Shown: positions 9,343 to 18,307 of the stretch, piece by piece
Position numbering within the stretch: position 1 is the stretch's first letter
Layout: each line of letters starts with the position of its first letter
Source: Megasphaera massiliensis
GTDB lineage: Bacteria; Bacillota; Negativicutes; Veillonellales; Megasphaeraceae
DNA length: 64,000 nt
Direction of reading: 5' to 3'
Assembly: GCF_000455225.1 (NCBI RefSeq)
Contig: NZ_HF954537.1
Location: 297,063-361,062 of the forward strand
Notes under the pieces: generated by a model
What the model was told of the DNA's origin: nothing
What the model saw: the letters and a program-made list of their open reading frames with translations, nothing else
Database searches by the model: none
Program-made: the position numbers and the translations under genes

Positions 9343-10566
9343 ATGTTTGGGAAAAAAGTATTCATCCTATCGCTTTGCTTCGTGCTGACGGCCTTGTCGG
9401 TTCTGGCGTCGTCGCCGCAGGAAGGATATGAACAGGCACGCCGAGAAGTCCTGTCAGCCTGGCTGTCTATGGCCTCTTATGACGATAAGCCCGGTGAAGC
9501 TGCCCGTCAGGAATTGATCCGCCGCGGTTGGGATATTGACTCTCGGATACAAAAAGACGATAAGTCCGAGTCGAAATTTAGCCTGGCTCGTAAGGGCCGG
9601 GACACGTTCGTCGCCGTCACCGGGACGGAAAGTTTGGCTGACGTCAAATCCGACTTGAATCTCCACTCGATTCCTTATAAAGAGGGGGATACGGGCGATT
9701 TGCGGAAAGTCCATGCCGGATTTTCCTATTATACGACGAGCCTCCTCGATACCCCGTATAAGGGGACGACGCTGAAACAGGCTTTAAAAGCCGACGCGGC
9801 ATCGCAAAACGTGACTTTGACCGGCCACAGCCTCGGCGGGGCAGCGGCCCTCTTGGCGGCAGCCCGCCTCTATGATGAAGGCCTGCCGCAGATTCAGGTT
9901 GTCACTTTCGGTGCGCCGGCAGTGGGCAATTCAGCCTTTAATGAGACGTATGAACCCCTCCTTCACGTGGACCGCATCGTCATGGCCGGTGATCCCGTGA
10001 AGGGCATTTTACAGACCGTCGATGGGACATACAGCCAATTTTCCAAGGAAACGGTATGGGACAGTGCGCCGTCGGTGCAGCGCTTTGCCCATGACATTGT
10101 CGGCTATGCCGATGCGGCTTTGCGCCATTATTACGATGCTAAAGGGGCCTATGAAGCCTCTTTGGGGCATCCCTTGGCGGCCGATGAGGCCCGGGCGGCG
10201 ACTCCTTCTGCGTGGGTCCTGCCACTGGCCGTGACCGTCGATACCGCTCTTTCCGGCGATGTGCCGTATATGAGGCAGGCTGCCGACGATCAGTTGACCT
10301 ATCGCATCCATCCCTTATACGGGTCTTCTGGAAAATCCTTGGCAGAGAATTTGAAATCGGCTCGGGATAAGGGCTGTGAAGCTGTTTTAGTCCGCCGCCT
10401 TACGGGAAAACGAGCGAAGGACAAGGATTATGATTTTGTCATGACCTATGAAGAAGTGTGGTACGACGTACAGAGCGGCGCCGTCCGTTCGGCCTTTTCC
10501 ATGACCATGAATACCGAAAAGATGACGCCCATCTTGGCGCTTCTGGCCATGGCCGGTACAGCCTAG
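9343..10566 (+). CDS. Secreted class 3 lipase-like hydrolase
   Basis: A 407-residue protein with an N-terminal signal peptide (hydrophobic core about residues 5-21, likely cut after VLA near residue 22) and an alpha/beta hydrolase fold of the fungal lipase (class 3) type. The nucleophile elbow is GHSLGG with Ser163, preceded by VAVTGTES, the strand that carries the oxyanion site in this family. MAGDPV and a later histidine are candidates for the rest of the triad. It is probably a periplasmic or secreted lipase/esterase acting on acylglycerols or phospholipids; the substrate is unknown. The region after about residue 320 matches nothing I recognise. AAAGGAGGG precedes the ATG. Confidence 0.8.
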   Translation: MFGKKVFILSLCFVLTALSVLASSPQEGYEQARREVLSAWLSMASYDDKPGEAARQELIRRGWDIDSRIQKDDKSESKFSLARKGRDTFVAVTGTESLADVKSDLNLHSIPYKEGDTGDLRKVHAGFSYYTTSLLDTPYKGTTLKQALKADAASQNVTLTGHSLGGAAALLAAARLYDEGLPQIQVVTFGAPAVGNSAFNETYEPLLHVDRIVMAGDPVKGILQTVDGTYSQFSKETVWDSAPSVQRFAHDIVGYADAALRHYYDAKGAYEASLGHPLAADEARAATPSAWVLPLAVTVDTALSGDVPYMRQAADDQLTYRIHPLYGSSGKSLAENLKSARDKGCEAVLVRRLTGKRAKDKDYDFVMTYEEVWYDVQSGAVRSAFSMTMNTEKMTPILALLAMAGTA

Positions 10567-10662
10567 GCTGAAGGGAAAGAGGGCAGATATAGCAACTGTC
10601 CCTTTCCGACGTTTCGTCTTTCGCCGGGCTGTTAATGTGATTCTTAGGAGGAGGTTTTTCCT

Positions 10663-12006
10663 TTGCGCATAGTTGTCGTAGGGGCCGGCAAGCTGGGCTA
10701 CAGCATTGCCGAGCTGTTATCGCATGAACAATTTGATATCGTCGTCGTCGACCATGATGAAGAACGACTGGAGGTCGTCCGCAACACCCTCGACGTATTG
10801 ACCATTCTGGCCAACGGTGCCAGTCCGGTTACGATGGATGATCCCGATATTCACGGATCGGACCTCCTCGTCGCTTGCACGGCGACGGATGAAGTCAATC
10901 TGGTAACCTGTATTTTAGCCAAGAAACACGGCATTAAATACACGGCCGTCCGCATCCGCGACATGCAGTTCCTGACCGGGGCCAAGGATTATCTGAAAAA
11001 GAATTTTGATATCGACCTGGTCATCAATCCGGAAATGATTACGGCCCGTGAAATCAACCGGATTCTCCTGACGCCGGCAGCCCTCAATGTCGAAGATTTT
11101 GCCAACGGCAAGGTCCGTCTGTTTGAAACCAAGATCACCCGCCATTCGCCGCTGGTCAACGTGCCTTTTAAGAATATGAATATGCCGCCGTCAGTCCTGG
11201 TCGGCATGATTTTCCGCGACCAGCGCATGATCATTCCTCACGGGGACGACCGCCTCTATCCGCACGATAATGCCTATTTTATCGGCGATGCCAAGGCCAT
11301 TGAAAAATTCAGTGAAAATTTTGTGCCCAGCAATATCGAGACCATCGAGCGAGTTATCATCATCGGGGCCGGCCGGTCGGGCCGTTTTTTGGCGCCCATG
11401 CTGGATAAAGAAGGCTTCCAGGTCAAGATTTTCGATAAGGATCATGAACGGTGTCTGCAAGTGGCTGAACTGATGGATGACGGCCTGGCTATCCACGGCG
11501 ACGGGACCGATATCGACCTCTTAGAGCAGGAAGGGATTGCCGATGCCGATGTCGTCATCTGCCTGACCGACGACGATCGCCTCAATTTGATGCTGGCCCT
11601 CATTGCCAAGCACTTGGGAGCTAAGAAGACCATCGTCCGCGTATCCCGTATCGAATACGGCGGACTTATGGAAAAAGTCGGCGTCGATATCGTCTTATCG
11701 ACGCGGCTCTTGTCGGCTGGTGAAGTCCTGGCCTTTGCCCGGGGCGGCGTCGTATCAGTCTCTCTCCTCGAAGGAGCCAAGGCTGAAGCTGTCGAAGTCA
11801 TCGTCCAGGAAGGGGCACCGGTCATCGGCAAACGACTGATGGATCTCAACCTGCCCAAGGAATGCCTGATCTGCGCCTATGTCCGCGACGGGGAAGCGTA
11901 CATTCCGAACGGCCAGTCGGTCCTCTTGGAAGGCGACCGCATCATCCTCTTCAGTCAGACAGAACATTCGCAAAAGGTCATGCAGTACTTTAAAGGCAGG
12001 GAGTAG
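10663..12006 (+). CDS. trkA: TrkA potassium uptake regulatory subunit
   Basis: A 447-residue cytosolic protein with two RCK repeats: the first Rossmann domain begins at MRIVVVGAGKLGYSIAELL and the second at VIIIGAGRSGRFLAPML near residue 228, each followed by a TrkA-C domain. It binds NAD(H)/ATP and gates the TrkH channel encoded immediately downstream. Translation starts at TTG, set by a strong AGGAGGAGG seven bases upstream. The stop and the trkH start are one base apart. The two-domain arrangement is the full-length proteobacterial and Firmicute TrkA form rather than the single-domain KtrA. Confidence 0.94.
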   Translation: MRIVVVGAGKLGYSIAELLSHEQFDIVVVDHDEERLEVVRNTLDVLTILANGASPVTMDDPDIHGSDLLVACTATDEVNLVTCILAKKHGIKYTAVRIRDMQFLTGAKDYLKKNFDIDLVINPEMITAREINRILLTPAALNVEDFANGKVRLFETKITRHSPLVNVPFKNMNMPPSVLVGMIFRDQRMIIPHGDDRLYPHDNAYFIGDAKAIEKFSENFVPSNIETIERVIIIGAGRSGRFLAPMLDKEGFQVKIFDKDHERCLQVAELMDDGLAIHGDGTDIDLLEQEGIADADVVICLTDDDRLNLMLALIAKHLGAKKTIVRVSRIEYGGLMEKVGVDIVLSTRLLSAGEVLAFARGGVVSVSLLEGAKAEAVEVIVQEGAPVIGKRLMDLNLPKECLICAYVRDGEAYIPNGQSVLLEGDRIILFSQTEHSQKVMQYFKGRE

Positions 12007-12007
12007 C

Positions 12008-13462
12008 ATGGACAGACATATCTTGTTCTATCTCGTCGGCAGGATCATCCTGGTCAACGGACTGAGCCTGATCATTCCTTTGACAGCCGGCCTTCTTTGG
12101 GGCGAAAGGGGACTCTTATACTTCGGGCCTTCCCTCATCGCCGCCGTGGCCTTAGCGTTTTTTTGCCTCTATCGCGGCCGCCATCATAAGCGCCAGGTCG
12201 GGGCCGGCGAGGGTGCCTGGTATATGGTCCTCGTCTGGCTGGCATTGAGCCTGTTGGGGATGGTGCCGTACCTTATTGCCGGGGTCTTTACCTCGCCGGC
12301 CGATGCTTTCTTTGAAAGTGCAGCAGCCTTTACGACGACGGGGACGTCCGTTCTTGCCGACGGCGGTGCCGCCCTTCCGTCGTCGCTCCTCTTATGGCAC
12401 AGTCTCATGGGTTGGCTGGGGGGCTTAAACTTTATCCTCATGCTGGTTTCGGTCATGCCCTTGGTGAGCGGCTGTTTCGGCCTGACCTTATCGGTCCATC
12501 AAAGCGTGTCTTTCAGTCCTATGGTGGCCAGTATGCAGGACGCAGCCCGAAAGGTAGGATGCATCTATTTGGCCATTACGATGTTTTCTATCTTTCTCTA
12601 TTGGCTGGCCGGCCTTTCGCCGACGGCAGCTGTCAATCAAGCCCTTCTGACCTTGTCGACGAGCGGCGGCGACTCGCTCTTCGATTTTTTCCGCTATGAC
12701 AGTCGGGCCCTCGAAGGGGCAGCGGCCCTTTCCATGCTCCTGGCCAGCGGCAACTTCCTCTTGTACTGGAAGGGCTGGGAACGGCGCAGTTTGAAAATCT
12801 TTCTGCACGACGCCGAACTGCGGTATTTTTTGATGATGTTCCTCGGCGTCAGTGCCGTCGTATCCTTTCACCTCTGGCACTACGGCGTCTATGATGGCTG
12901 GGATAACCTGCGCTACGGCTTTTTTCAGGTCTTATCCTTTATCAGTACCAGTGGTTTTGCGTCGACGTCGATGGAGTCCTGGCCGGAATTTGATAAGTAT
13001 GTCCTGTTTTTACTGGCCTTTATCGGCGGCTGTATCGGATCGTCCACAGGGGGGCTCAAGGTCATGCGCTTTATGGTGCTGTTTAAAATGACCTCCCGGG
13101 AATTGCAGCGGACCCTTCACCCGCATATGGTCGTTTCTTTGAAAATAGACGGCGTTCCCGTCGATATGAAAATTGTCAGCCGCGTCCTCAGTTACTTTTT
13201 TTTAGTCATCATGACCTTTTTTGCATCGATGCTGATCATTTCCTTAGCCGGCGTCACCCCGATTCAGGCCATGGCCATGGCCGTCGGCTGTCTCTCCAGT
13301 GTCGGTTCGACGATGGCCCTCTTTGGTGTCACCGATGTGGCATCGCTACCGGCGTGGACGAAGGTATACTGCGGGTTTTTAATGATTTTAGGCCGCATTG
13401 AAATATTTCCCGCCCTGCTGGTCATTCAGCACAGTGTCAGTTATGTCTGGCGCCGCTGGTAA
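12008..13462 (+). CDS. trkH: TrkH potassium channel subunit
   Basis: A 484-residue membrane protein of the SKT (TrkH/KtrB) superfamily with about ten membrane segments. Four degenerate pore-loop filters are visible: TTTGTSV near residue 110, LSTSGGDS near 220, ISTSGFAS near 315, and the region near 430 (CLSSVGSTM). It forms the potassium-conducting pore and is gated by TrkA. The ATG chosen follows the GGCAGGGAG of the trkA end. The frame stays open upstream within trkA, but only this start gives the normal N-terminus. The two genes form one operon. Confidence 0.94.
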   Translation: MDRHILFYLVGRIILVNGLSLIIPLTAGLLWGERGLLYFGPSLIAAVALAFFCLYRGRHHKRQVGAGEGAWYMVLVWLALSLLGMVPYLIAGVFTSPADAFFESAAAFTTTGTSVLADGGAALPSSLLLWHSLMGWLGGLNFILMLVSVMPLVSGCFGLTLSVHQSVSFSPMVASMQDAARKVGCIYLAITMFSIFLYWLAGLSPTAAVNQALLTLSTSGGDSLFDFFRYDSRALEGAAALSMLLASGNFLLYWKGWERRSLKIFLHDAELRYFLMMFLGVSAVVSFHLWHYGVYDGWDNLRYGFFQVLSFISTSGFASTSMESWPEFDKYVLFLLAFIGGCIGSSTGGLKVMRFMVLFKMTSRELQRTLHPHMVVSLKIDGVPVDMKIVSRVLSYFFLVIMTFFASMLIISLAGVTPIQAMAMAVGCLSSVGSTMALFGVTDVASLPAWTKVYCGFLMILGRIEIFPALLVIQHSVSYVWRRW

Positions 13463-13528
13463 GCCTTGGTAAGAATGTGCTGTGGACGGAAACCTTTCCG
13501 TTAAAAAACAATTAAATCACCTTAGACC

Positions 13529-13571
13529 ATCTCCTTTTCATGCTATGCTGGCAGGGAAAGGAGATTTTTTT
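13529..13571 (+). promoter_or_regulatory. Terminator-like hairpin burying the pilB ribosome binding site
   Basis: ATCTCCTTT at 13529-13537 is the exact complement of AAAGGAGAT at 13557-13565, giving a perfect 9-bp stem with a 19-base loop, followed at once by six T residues (13566-13571) and then the ATG of the pilus operon. The 3' arm is the Shine-Dalgarno sequence of that gene. The element could act as an intrinsic terminator for trkAH, as an attenuator for the pilus operon, as a translation switch that hides the ribosome binding site, or as several of these. The structure is read directly; the function is inferred. Confidence 0.6.
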
Positions 13572-14621
13572 ATGGATGTGAACGCCTTATTTCAACAAGC
13601 CGTCGCGGCCGGTGCCAGTGACATTCATATCGAACCTTTGGATGAATTCGTCCGCATCCGCTGGCGAAAAGACGGGGTCCTCCATGCGGCAGGGCAATTG
13701 CCTCGCCAGCGCCTTGACAGCCTCGTCAGCCGCATCAAGGTCTTAGCCGGTCTCGACATTGCCAATCGGCGCCTGCCTCAGGACGGGCGCATCGTTTGGC
13801 ATGAGGGAAGTCGGCGTCTCGACCTTCGCATCAGCACCTTGCCGACGGTTCGCGGGGAGAAAATCGTCGTCCGCATCCTCGACGGCAAGCGGATGCCCTT
13901 GGAGTTGTCAGCTCTTGGCATGGACGGCGAAGCCCGGGCCTGTTTAGAGAAACTGGTCTGCCGCCGGCAGGGACTGATCCTGATTTGCGGACCGACGGGG
14001 AGCGGCAAGACGACGACCCTCTACGCCGCCCTTCGCCATATTCACGATGAGCATCTCAGCATTGCTACCTTAGAAGACCCGGTAGAAATATTGATCGACG
14101 GCCTGTCTCAGAGCCAGGTGCAGCCAAAAGGCGGTATGGTCTTTCAAAACGGGCTGCGGGCCCTCTTGCGTCAGGACCCGGACGTCCTCGTCGTCGGCGA
14201 GATCCGCGACGGGGAAACGGCGCAGATTGCCGTCCGGGCGGCCCTTACGGGACATGTCGTGTTCACTACCCTTCATGCGCCGAGTGCCGTCGAAGCGGCC
14301 GTCCGCTTGAGCGATATGGGCGTTCCGGCCTACTTAGCTGCCGATGCCTTGACGGGCATCGTATCTCAGCGCCTCGTTCGCCGTAAGACAGCTTCCGGGG
14401 ATTATGAAGGGCGCTTTTGCCTCTGTGAAGTCGTGCCGGCCGGGCCCTGTTTTAAAGACGCTCTTCGGCGGCGTGTCGATCTTCCCTCCTTGACGGCAGC
14501 GGCAGAAGGTGACGGCGCCGTCTTGTTACCGGCAGTCATACAGCGGGCCCTTGACAGCGGGTTGACTGACGAAGCAGAACTTCGCCGTGTCTGCGAGGGA
14601 GGACGAGGCCTATGGACATGA
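13572..14621 (+). CDS. pilB: Type IV pilus assembly ATPase PilB/GspE (short form)
   Basis: A 349-residue secretion ATPase. It begins directly with the N2-type domain (MDVNALFQQAVAAGASDIHIEP), so the N1 domain of full-length PilB (about 560 residues) is missing. It has Walker A GPTGSGKTT (K146), an Asp box (TLEDPVE near residue 170), Walker B (DVLVVGEIRD near 210) and the His box. It powers pilin polymerisation on the cytoplasmic face. I see no clear tetracysteine zinc motif. It is the first gene of the pilus operon and overlaps pilT by ten bases. Short PilB-like ATPases also occur in ComGA-type competence systems, an alternative role. Confidence 0.88.
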   Translation: MDVNALFQQAVAAGASDIHIEPLDEFVRIRWRKDGVLHAAGQLPRQRLDSLVSRIKVLAGLDIANRRLPQDGRIVWHEGSRRLDLRISTLPTVRGEKIVVRILDGKRMPLELSALGMDGEARACLEKLVCRRQGLILICGPTGSGKTTTLYAALRHIHDEHLSIATLEDPVEILIDGLSQSQVQPKGGMVFQNGLRALLRQDPDVLVVGEIRDGETAQIAVRAALTGHVVFTTLHAPSAVEAAVRLSDMGVPAYLAADALTGIVSQRLVRRKTASGDYEGRFCLCEVVPAGPCFKDALRRRVDLPSLTAAAEGDGAVLLPAVIQRALDSGLTDEAELRRVCEGGRGLWT

Positions 14622-15568
14622 CCGCCCTTATGGAACGGGCCATTGCCGGTCGGGCTTCGGACCTCCATCTCCAAGAGGGACGGCCGCCTATGATGCGGGT
14701 AGCTGCAGGGCTTTCCTCGGTTTCTATGGAATCCGTAGACCGCTTCGGGATGGACCGAGCCCTTCACACCATCGGCTGGTCGTCTGAACGCGACGGTGAC
14801 GGGGCTTTTTCCTGGAATTCGTCCCTTCGCTGCCGCCTCCACGTCTGTCGGGAAGAGGCCGGGCTGCACCTCGCGATTCGCTTCCTCTATCCTTTGGCAG
14901 ACCTCCCGGAAGATCGGGATCAGCTTTTGTTGACCCGTCTCGGAACGTTGTCGAGCGGGCTGGTCTTGGTCTCAGGGCCGACGGGCAGCGGTAAGACGAC
15001 AGCCTTGTGGCGGATTTTACACGGCATTAATGAGCGGCGACGCTGTCACATCGTCACCTTGGAGGACCCTATTGAATACGTGGAAAGAGGGGACAAAGCA
15101 CTCATTACCCAGCGCGAATTGGGCCGCCATTTTCCGTCCTTTCAGGAAGGCATCCGTCAGGCCCTGCGGCAAGATCCGGACGTCATCCTCATCGGGGAAA
15201 TGCGCGATCGGGAAACGATGGATGCGGCCTTGACGGCAGCTGAAACGGGGCACCTCGTCTTTTCGACACTCCATACGCCGTCGGCTGTCCATACGGTAAG
15301 CCGCATTGCCAGTGCCTACGGGTCCGACGGGCAGGAAGAAGTCCGCCATCGCCTGTCCATGGTCCTTCAGGCCGTCCTTTCCCAGCGCTTGGTTGCCTGC
15401 GGGGAAACCTTGGGTGTGGCTCGGGAAATCCTGGTTCGTACACCGGCGGTTTCCCAGCTCATTCGCAGCGGGAAAGAGCATCAGCTGCCGACGGTCATGC
15501 AGACCGGAGCGGCCCTTGGCATGAGGACCATGGATCAGGCCTTGGTCCGTTTGACGAAAGGAGGGTGA
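14612..15568 (+). CDS. pilT: Pilus retraction ATPase PilT-like
   Basis: A 318-residue ATPase of the same superfamily as its neighbour but with PilT traits: N-terminal AIAGRASDLHLQEGRPP, Walker A GPTGSGKTT (K128), Walker B region DPDVILIGEMRDRETMDAAL and the downstream HLVFSTLHT His box. PilT depolymerises pili and drives retraction, twitching and often DNA uptake. At 318 residues it is slightly shorter than typical PilT (about 345). GGAGG precedes the start inside pilB. A retraction motor argues for a true type IVa-like pilus rather than a secretion pseudopilus. Confidence 0.87.
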   Translation: MDMTALMERAIAGRASDLHLQEGRPPMMRVAAGLSSVSMESVDRFGMDRALHTIGWSSERDGDGAFSWNSSLRCRLHVCREEAGLHLAIRFLYPLADLPEDRDQLLLTRLGTLSSGLVLVSGPTGSGKTTALWRILHGINERRRCHIVTLEDPIEYVERGDKALITQRELGRHFPSFQEGIRQALRQDPDVILIGEMRDRETMDAALTAAETGHLVFSTLHTPSAVHTVSRIASAYGSDGQEEVRHRLSMVLQAVLSQRLVACGETLGVAREILVRTPAVSQLIRSGKEHQLPTVMQTGAALGMRTMDQALVRLTKGG

Positions 15569-15570
15569 CG

Positions 15571-16623
15571 ATGTTTTCACCATCGCCGCGCCTCGACGGG
15601 AAAAGCCTGGCTTTTTTCTTTCGCCAATTGGGGATGCTCTTGACCAGCGGCGTCCCTTTAGTCCAAGCTTGGAAACTATTGACGTCGGATATGAAGAAAA
15701 AGCGCCGACAAGCCCTGCATACGGCGGCTCTTCACATGGAGCAGGGCATCCGTCCATCGCTGGCCATGCGCCGTTGCCAGGCTTTTCCCACCTTGGCCTG
15801 CCGACTCATCGAAGCAGGGGAACAGACGGGGAATCTCGATACCATCTGTCAGGTCCTGGCTGATTTTTATACCCGGGCCGAGAAAGACCGTCGCGTCCTC
15901 TTTGGAGCCCTAGCCTATCCGGCCTTCTTATTGGCCTGTCTCTTGCTTTTGATGACAGGTGCCGTATTCTTCATCATCCCCGTCTTCGTCGACATGATGG
16001 CGCAGATGAACGTAGCTGTCCCCAAGGGGACGCAGTACCTCCTTTCGGTTTGCGGCTGGCTCCGCCGGCATGGCATCTATATCCCTTTGGGAATAAGCCT
16101 GATGAGTTTCTTCCTGGTGCGGGCCTGGCGGGACGATACGTATCGGTTGGCGATGGAAAAAGCCGTCCTTCGTGTTCCCGGTGTTCAGTCTTTATTTTTG
16201 GCGTGGGCCTGGCAGCGCTTCAGCCGCATCTTAGCCGTCCAGTTGTCCGGTGGAATTCCCTTATTGGAATGTCTGTCCGGCGCCGGCTCCGTCGTACCGT
16301 CGCTCTCGTTTCAGAACTACGTCCGCTGCCTCCGTTTTCGGTTGGAACGGGGACAGACCTTCAGCCAGGCTGTTCACGACAGTCCTTATGGCACGGCCTA
16401 TATCGAGACCATGCTCACCGTCGGTGAAATGACCGGGAAATATGACGATGCCTTAACGGCCATCGCCGTTTATTATGACAGCCGCCTTCGTCGGTGGGCG
16501 GCCGGCCTGCAGCGCTGGCTGGGGCCCTTTGTCCTGATCATTGTCGGCGTCTTTATGGGATTTTTGATGTTTTCGCTGCTCTTGCCGCTGCTCGATATGG
16601 CATCTTCCGTCGTTACTTCTTGA
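15571..16623 (+). CDS. pilC: Type IV pilus inner-membrane platform protein PilC/GspF
   Basis: A 350-residue GspF-family protein with two homologous cytoplasmic helical domains and three membrane segments (near residues 115-145, 165-185 and 320-345). Typical phrases are FFRQLGMLLTSGVPLVQAW at the start of domain one and RFSRILAVQLSGGIPLLE at the start of domain two. PilC is the platform on which the ATPases turn. ATG was chosen over the in-frame GTG six bases earlier because AAAGGAGG is then correctly spaced. It follows pilT with a two-base gap. Confidence 0.9.
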   Translation: MFSPSPRLDGKSLAFFFRQLGMLLTSGVPLVQAWKLLTSDMKKKRRQALHTAALHMEQGIRPSLAMRRCQAFPTLACRLIEAGEQTGNLDTICQVLADFYTRAEKDRRVLFGALAYPAFLLACLLLLMTGAVFFIIPVFVDMMAQMNVAVPKGTQYLLSVCGWLRRHGIYIPLGISLMSFFLVRAWRDDTYRLAMEKAVLRVPGVQSLFLAWAWQRFSRILAVQLSGGIPLLECLSGAGSVVPSLSFQNYVRCLRFRLERGQTFSQAVHDSPYGTAYIETMLTVGEMTGKYDDALTAIAVYYDSRLRRWAAGLQRWLGPFVLIIVGVFMGFLMFSLLLPLLDMASSVVTS

Positions 16624-16636
16624 AAGGAGTCTTATC

Positions 16637-17002
16637 ATGACTATGCGAAATGGTTTTTCTATGTTAGAAATGTTAATCTGTGTCTCTATCATCCTGGTCT
16701 TTGCATCCTTTGCCGTACCGAAGTTCACGTCGGCAACGAAGACGGCACAGGAAGCCAAGGTACAGGCCGATATCCGCACTATCAGCAATGCTGCCGCCCT
16801 TTATGAAATCGACCACGGTGAATTCCCGACGACTGTCGACGAGCTGGTCAAGGTGGACGGCCAAGGACGGCAGTACCTGCAATTTAAGCCGCTGACGCCG
16901 GATAAAGAAGAGTACCGCATCGAAAATGGCGTCGTTTCTGCTGATTATAACGATAAGCATTATTCCTCTGATTCCGATGCAGGCGTGCCGGCCGGAACCT
17001 AA
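16637..17002 (+). CDS. pilA: Major type IV pilin-like prepilin
   Basis: A 121-residue prepilin with a short basic leader (MTMRNG), then the class III cleavage site G|FSMLEM with Glu at mature position 5 and a hydrophobic alpha-1 N helix to about residue 30. The C-terminal region is hydrophilic, including ISNAAALYEIDHGEFPTTVDEL, common in GspG-like pilins. It is the only one of the five pilin-like proteins here that keeps the canonical Glu5, so it is the best candidate for the fibre subunit. AAAGGAG lies nine bases before the start. The C-terminus lacks a cysteine pair. Confidence 0.88.
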   Translation: MTMRNGFSMLEMLICVSIILVFASFAVPKFTSATKTAQEAKVQADIRTISNAAALYEIDHGEFPTTVDELVKVDGQGRQYLQFKPLTPDKEEYRIENGVVSADYNDKHYSSDSDAGVPAGT

Positions 17003-17005
17003 GCC

Positions 17006-17452
17006 ATGGAGCTCTTTGGACTTTGGTACGGCTTGGCTTTTGGGGCTACGGCCGCCATTACCTATACCGACGTCAAAGCCTATTGGATTCCCGATGCTCC
17101 CGTTGTCGTCCTGGCAGTCGGCAATATCCTGTCCTTGGCCCTTGGCCTCGTCCGACCATCGGTCATGGCCGTCAGTGCGACGATTTTCTTTTTTCTCCTC
17201 CTCTACGTCCTCTGGCCGAACAGTATCGGCAGCGGTGACATTAAACTGGCCTTAGCCCTCTCTATCGGCTGTCCGGCGGGAGGGGCCTGGCTGATGACCG
17301 TGACGGCTTTCTTGTCCGCGACGGTCATCTCCCTTCTCTGTTGGAGCCTAAAGGGGAAGACCATCCTTCCCTTTGGGCCCTTCCTCCTCTTTGGCTGGTG
17401 GCTTTCACAGGAGATTCACTTTCAGTGGCTCCGTATCGGTCTCGGCTTATGA
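17006..17452 (+). CDS. pilD: Minimal prepilin peptidase (A24 domain only)
   Basis: A 148-residue polytopic membrane protein with the two catalytic aspartates of A24 peptidases: D in TYTDVKAYWIPD near residue 22 and D in GSGDIKLALAL (GxGD motif) near residue 78. The N-terminal N-methyltransferase domain and zinc-binding cysteines of full PilD are absent, so pilins may be cleaved but not N-methylated by this protein. Small A24 enzymes are also known from archaea and from CpaA systems. The start ATG is three bases after the pilA stop. Its stop overlaps the next start by ATGA. Confidence 0.86.
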   Translation: MELFGLWYGLAFGATAAITYTDVKAYWIPDAPVVVLAVGNILSLALGLVRPSVMAVSATIFFFLLLYVLWPNSIGSGDIKLALALSIGCPAGGAWLMTVTAFLSATVISLLCWSLKGKTILPFGPFLLFGWWLSQEIHFQWLRIGLGL

Positions 17453-17874
17453 AACGACGCAATGGATTTATTCAACTGACAGGCCTGTTGACGGCTGTGT
17501 TCCTCCTCGGCCTTTATTTGGCCTTGGCTCTGAGCAGCAGCCAGTCCCTCAGCCGTCATCAAGCCCTTGACGGCCTCGTGCGGGAGTTGGTCTTTGATAT
17601 GGAAATCGCCCGCCAGCACAGCCTTGGCAACAACGTCGGTAAAGATTACTGTAAGTTGATGCTGCAAGAGGATCGGTATGTCTTGCAGCATCGCTATCGA
17701 GTGAAGAAAAAAAGGCCTTACCCGCCGGGGATACGGGTGACGAAAGGAGTGGTGCAGTTTGATGTTTACGGCCGTCCGAAGTATAAAATGGTGGTCGTCG
17801 TTTCGGCAGACGATGAGCGCTATGAGCGGCGCATCGTCGTGGCGGCTCAGACCGGGCGCATCCGCATCGAGTAG
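17449..17874 (+). CDS. Minor pilin 1 (prepilin-like, Thr at position 5)
   Basis: 141 residues from the ATG that overlaps the pilD stop. Leader MKRRNG is followed by FIQLTGLLTAVFLLGLYLALALSSS, a prepilin-type cleavage site and helix, but mature position 5 is Thr instead of Glu. The rest is basic and beta-rich, resembling GspH/FimT-type minor pseudopilins in length and layout, with no confident family match. It probably helps prime or cap the pilus. The call depends on the leader and position between pilD and other pilin-like genes. Confidence 0.65.
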   Translation: MKRRNGFIQLTGLLTAVFLLGLYLALALSSSQSLSRHQALDGLVRELVFDMEIARQHSLGNNVGKDYCKLMLQEDRYVLQHRYRVKKKRPYPPGIRVTKGVVQFDVYGRPKYKMVVVVSADDERYERRIVVAAQTGRIRIE

Positions 17875-18307
17875 GAAGAACGGCTTTTTCTTCCTGGCTG
17901 ACGGCATGGCAGCCTTTTTTATCGGAGCCGTCCTGCTGCTTGCCGCCGGAGCCCTTGCCGTCCAAGCCCTGGAGCTGCACCGGCGGGCTGCCTCTCGCTA
18001 TCAGGCGGTCATGGTCGGCCGTCAGGCCATGGAACGGTGGAAGGCCGGACTGCCTTTGCCGGATGAGATAGAAGTGGCCGGACATCGTTATGGAATCCGG
18101 CATCGGCAGTATGGCGAGCAACGAGGGTATACGGTATGGGAAGTCGAGGTGGACGATGAAGGTGGCAAACCGTTTTTCTGTCGGCGCCTGGGGCCGATTC
18201 CGCCGAAGGAACGGCTGGATGATGATGGATATGCTGCTGGCCATGACCTTCGTCGTATTGGCTGTGACAGCCTTCCTGCCCCTGATGAGTCAGACCGTGA
18301 GCTTTGA
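17822..18307 (+). CDS. Minor pilin 2 (prepilin-like, overlapping frame)
   Basis: A pilin-like signal (RKNG|FFFLADGMAAFFIGAVLLL) is encoded here, but there is no start codon close to it. The nearest in-frame ATGs are at 17822 and 17813, inside the preceding gene, giving a leader of about 21 residues and a protein of about 161. Mature position 5 is Ala. The C-terminal 50 codons overlap the next gene by about 150 bases in another frame, which is unusual. Either there is real overlapping coding or one boundary is affected by a frameshift. Start and end are both uncertain. Confidence 0.55.
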   Translation: MSGASSWRLRPGASASSRKNGFFFLADGMAAFFIGAVLLLAAGALAVQALELHRRAASRYQAVMVGRQAMERWKAGLPLPDEIEVAGHRYGIRHRQYGEQRGYTVWEVEVDDEGGKPFFCRRLGPIPPKERLDDDGYAAGHDLRRIGCDSLPAPDESDREL

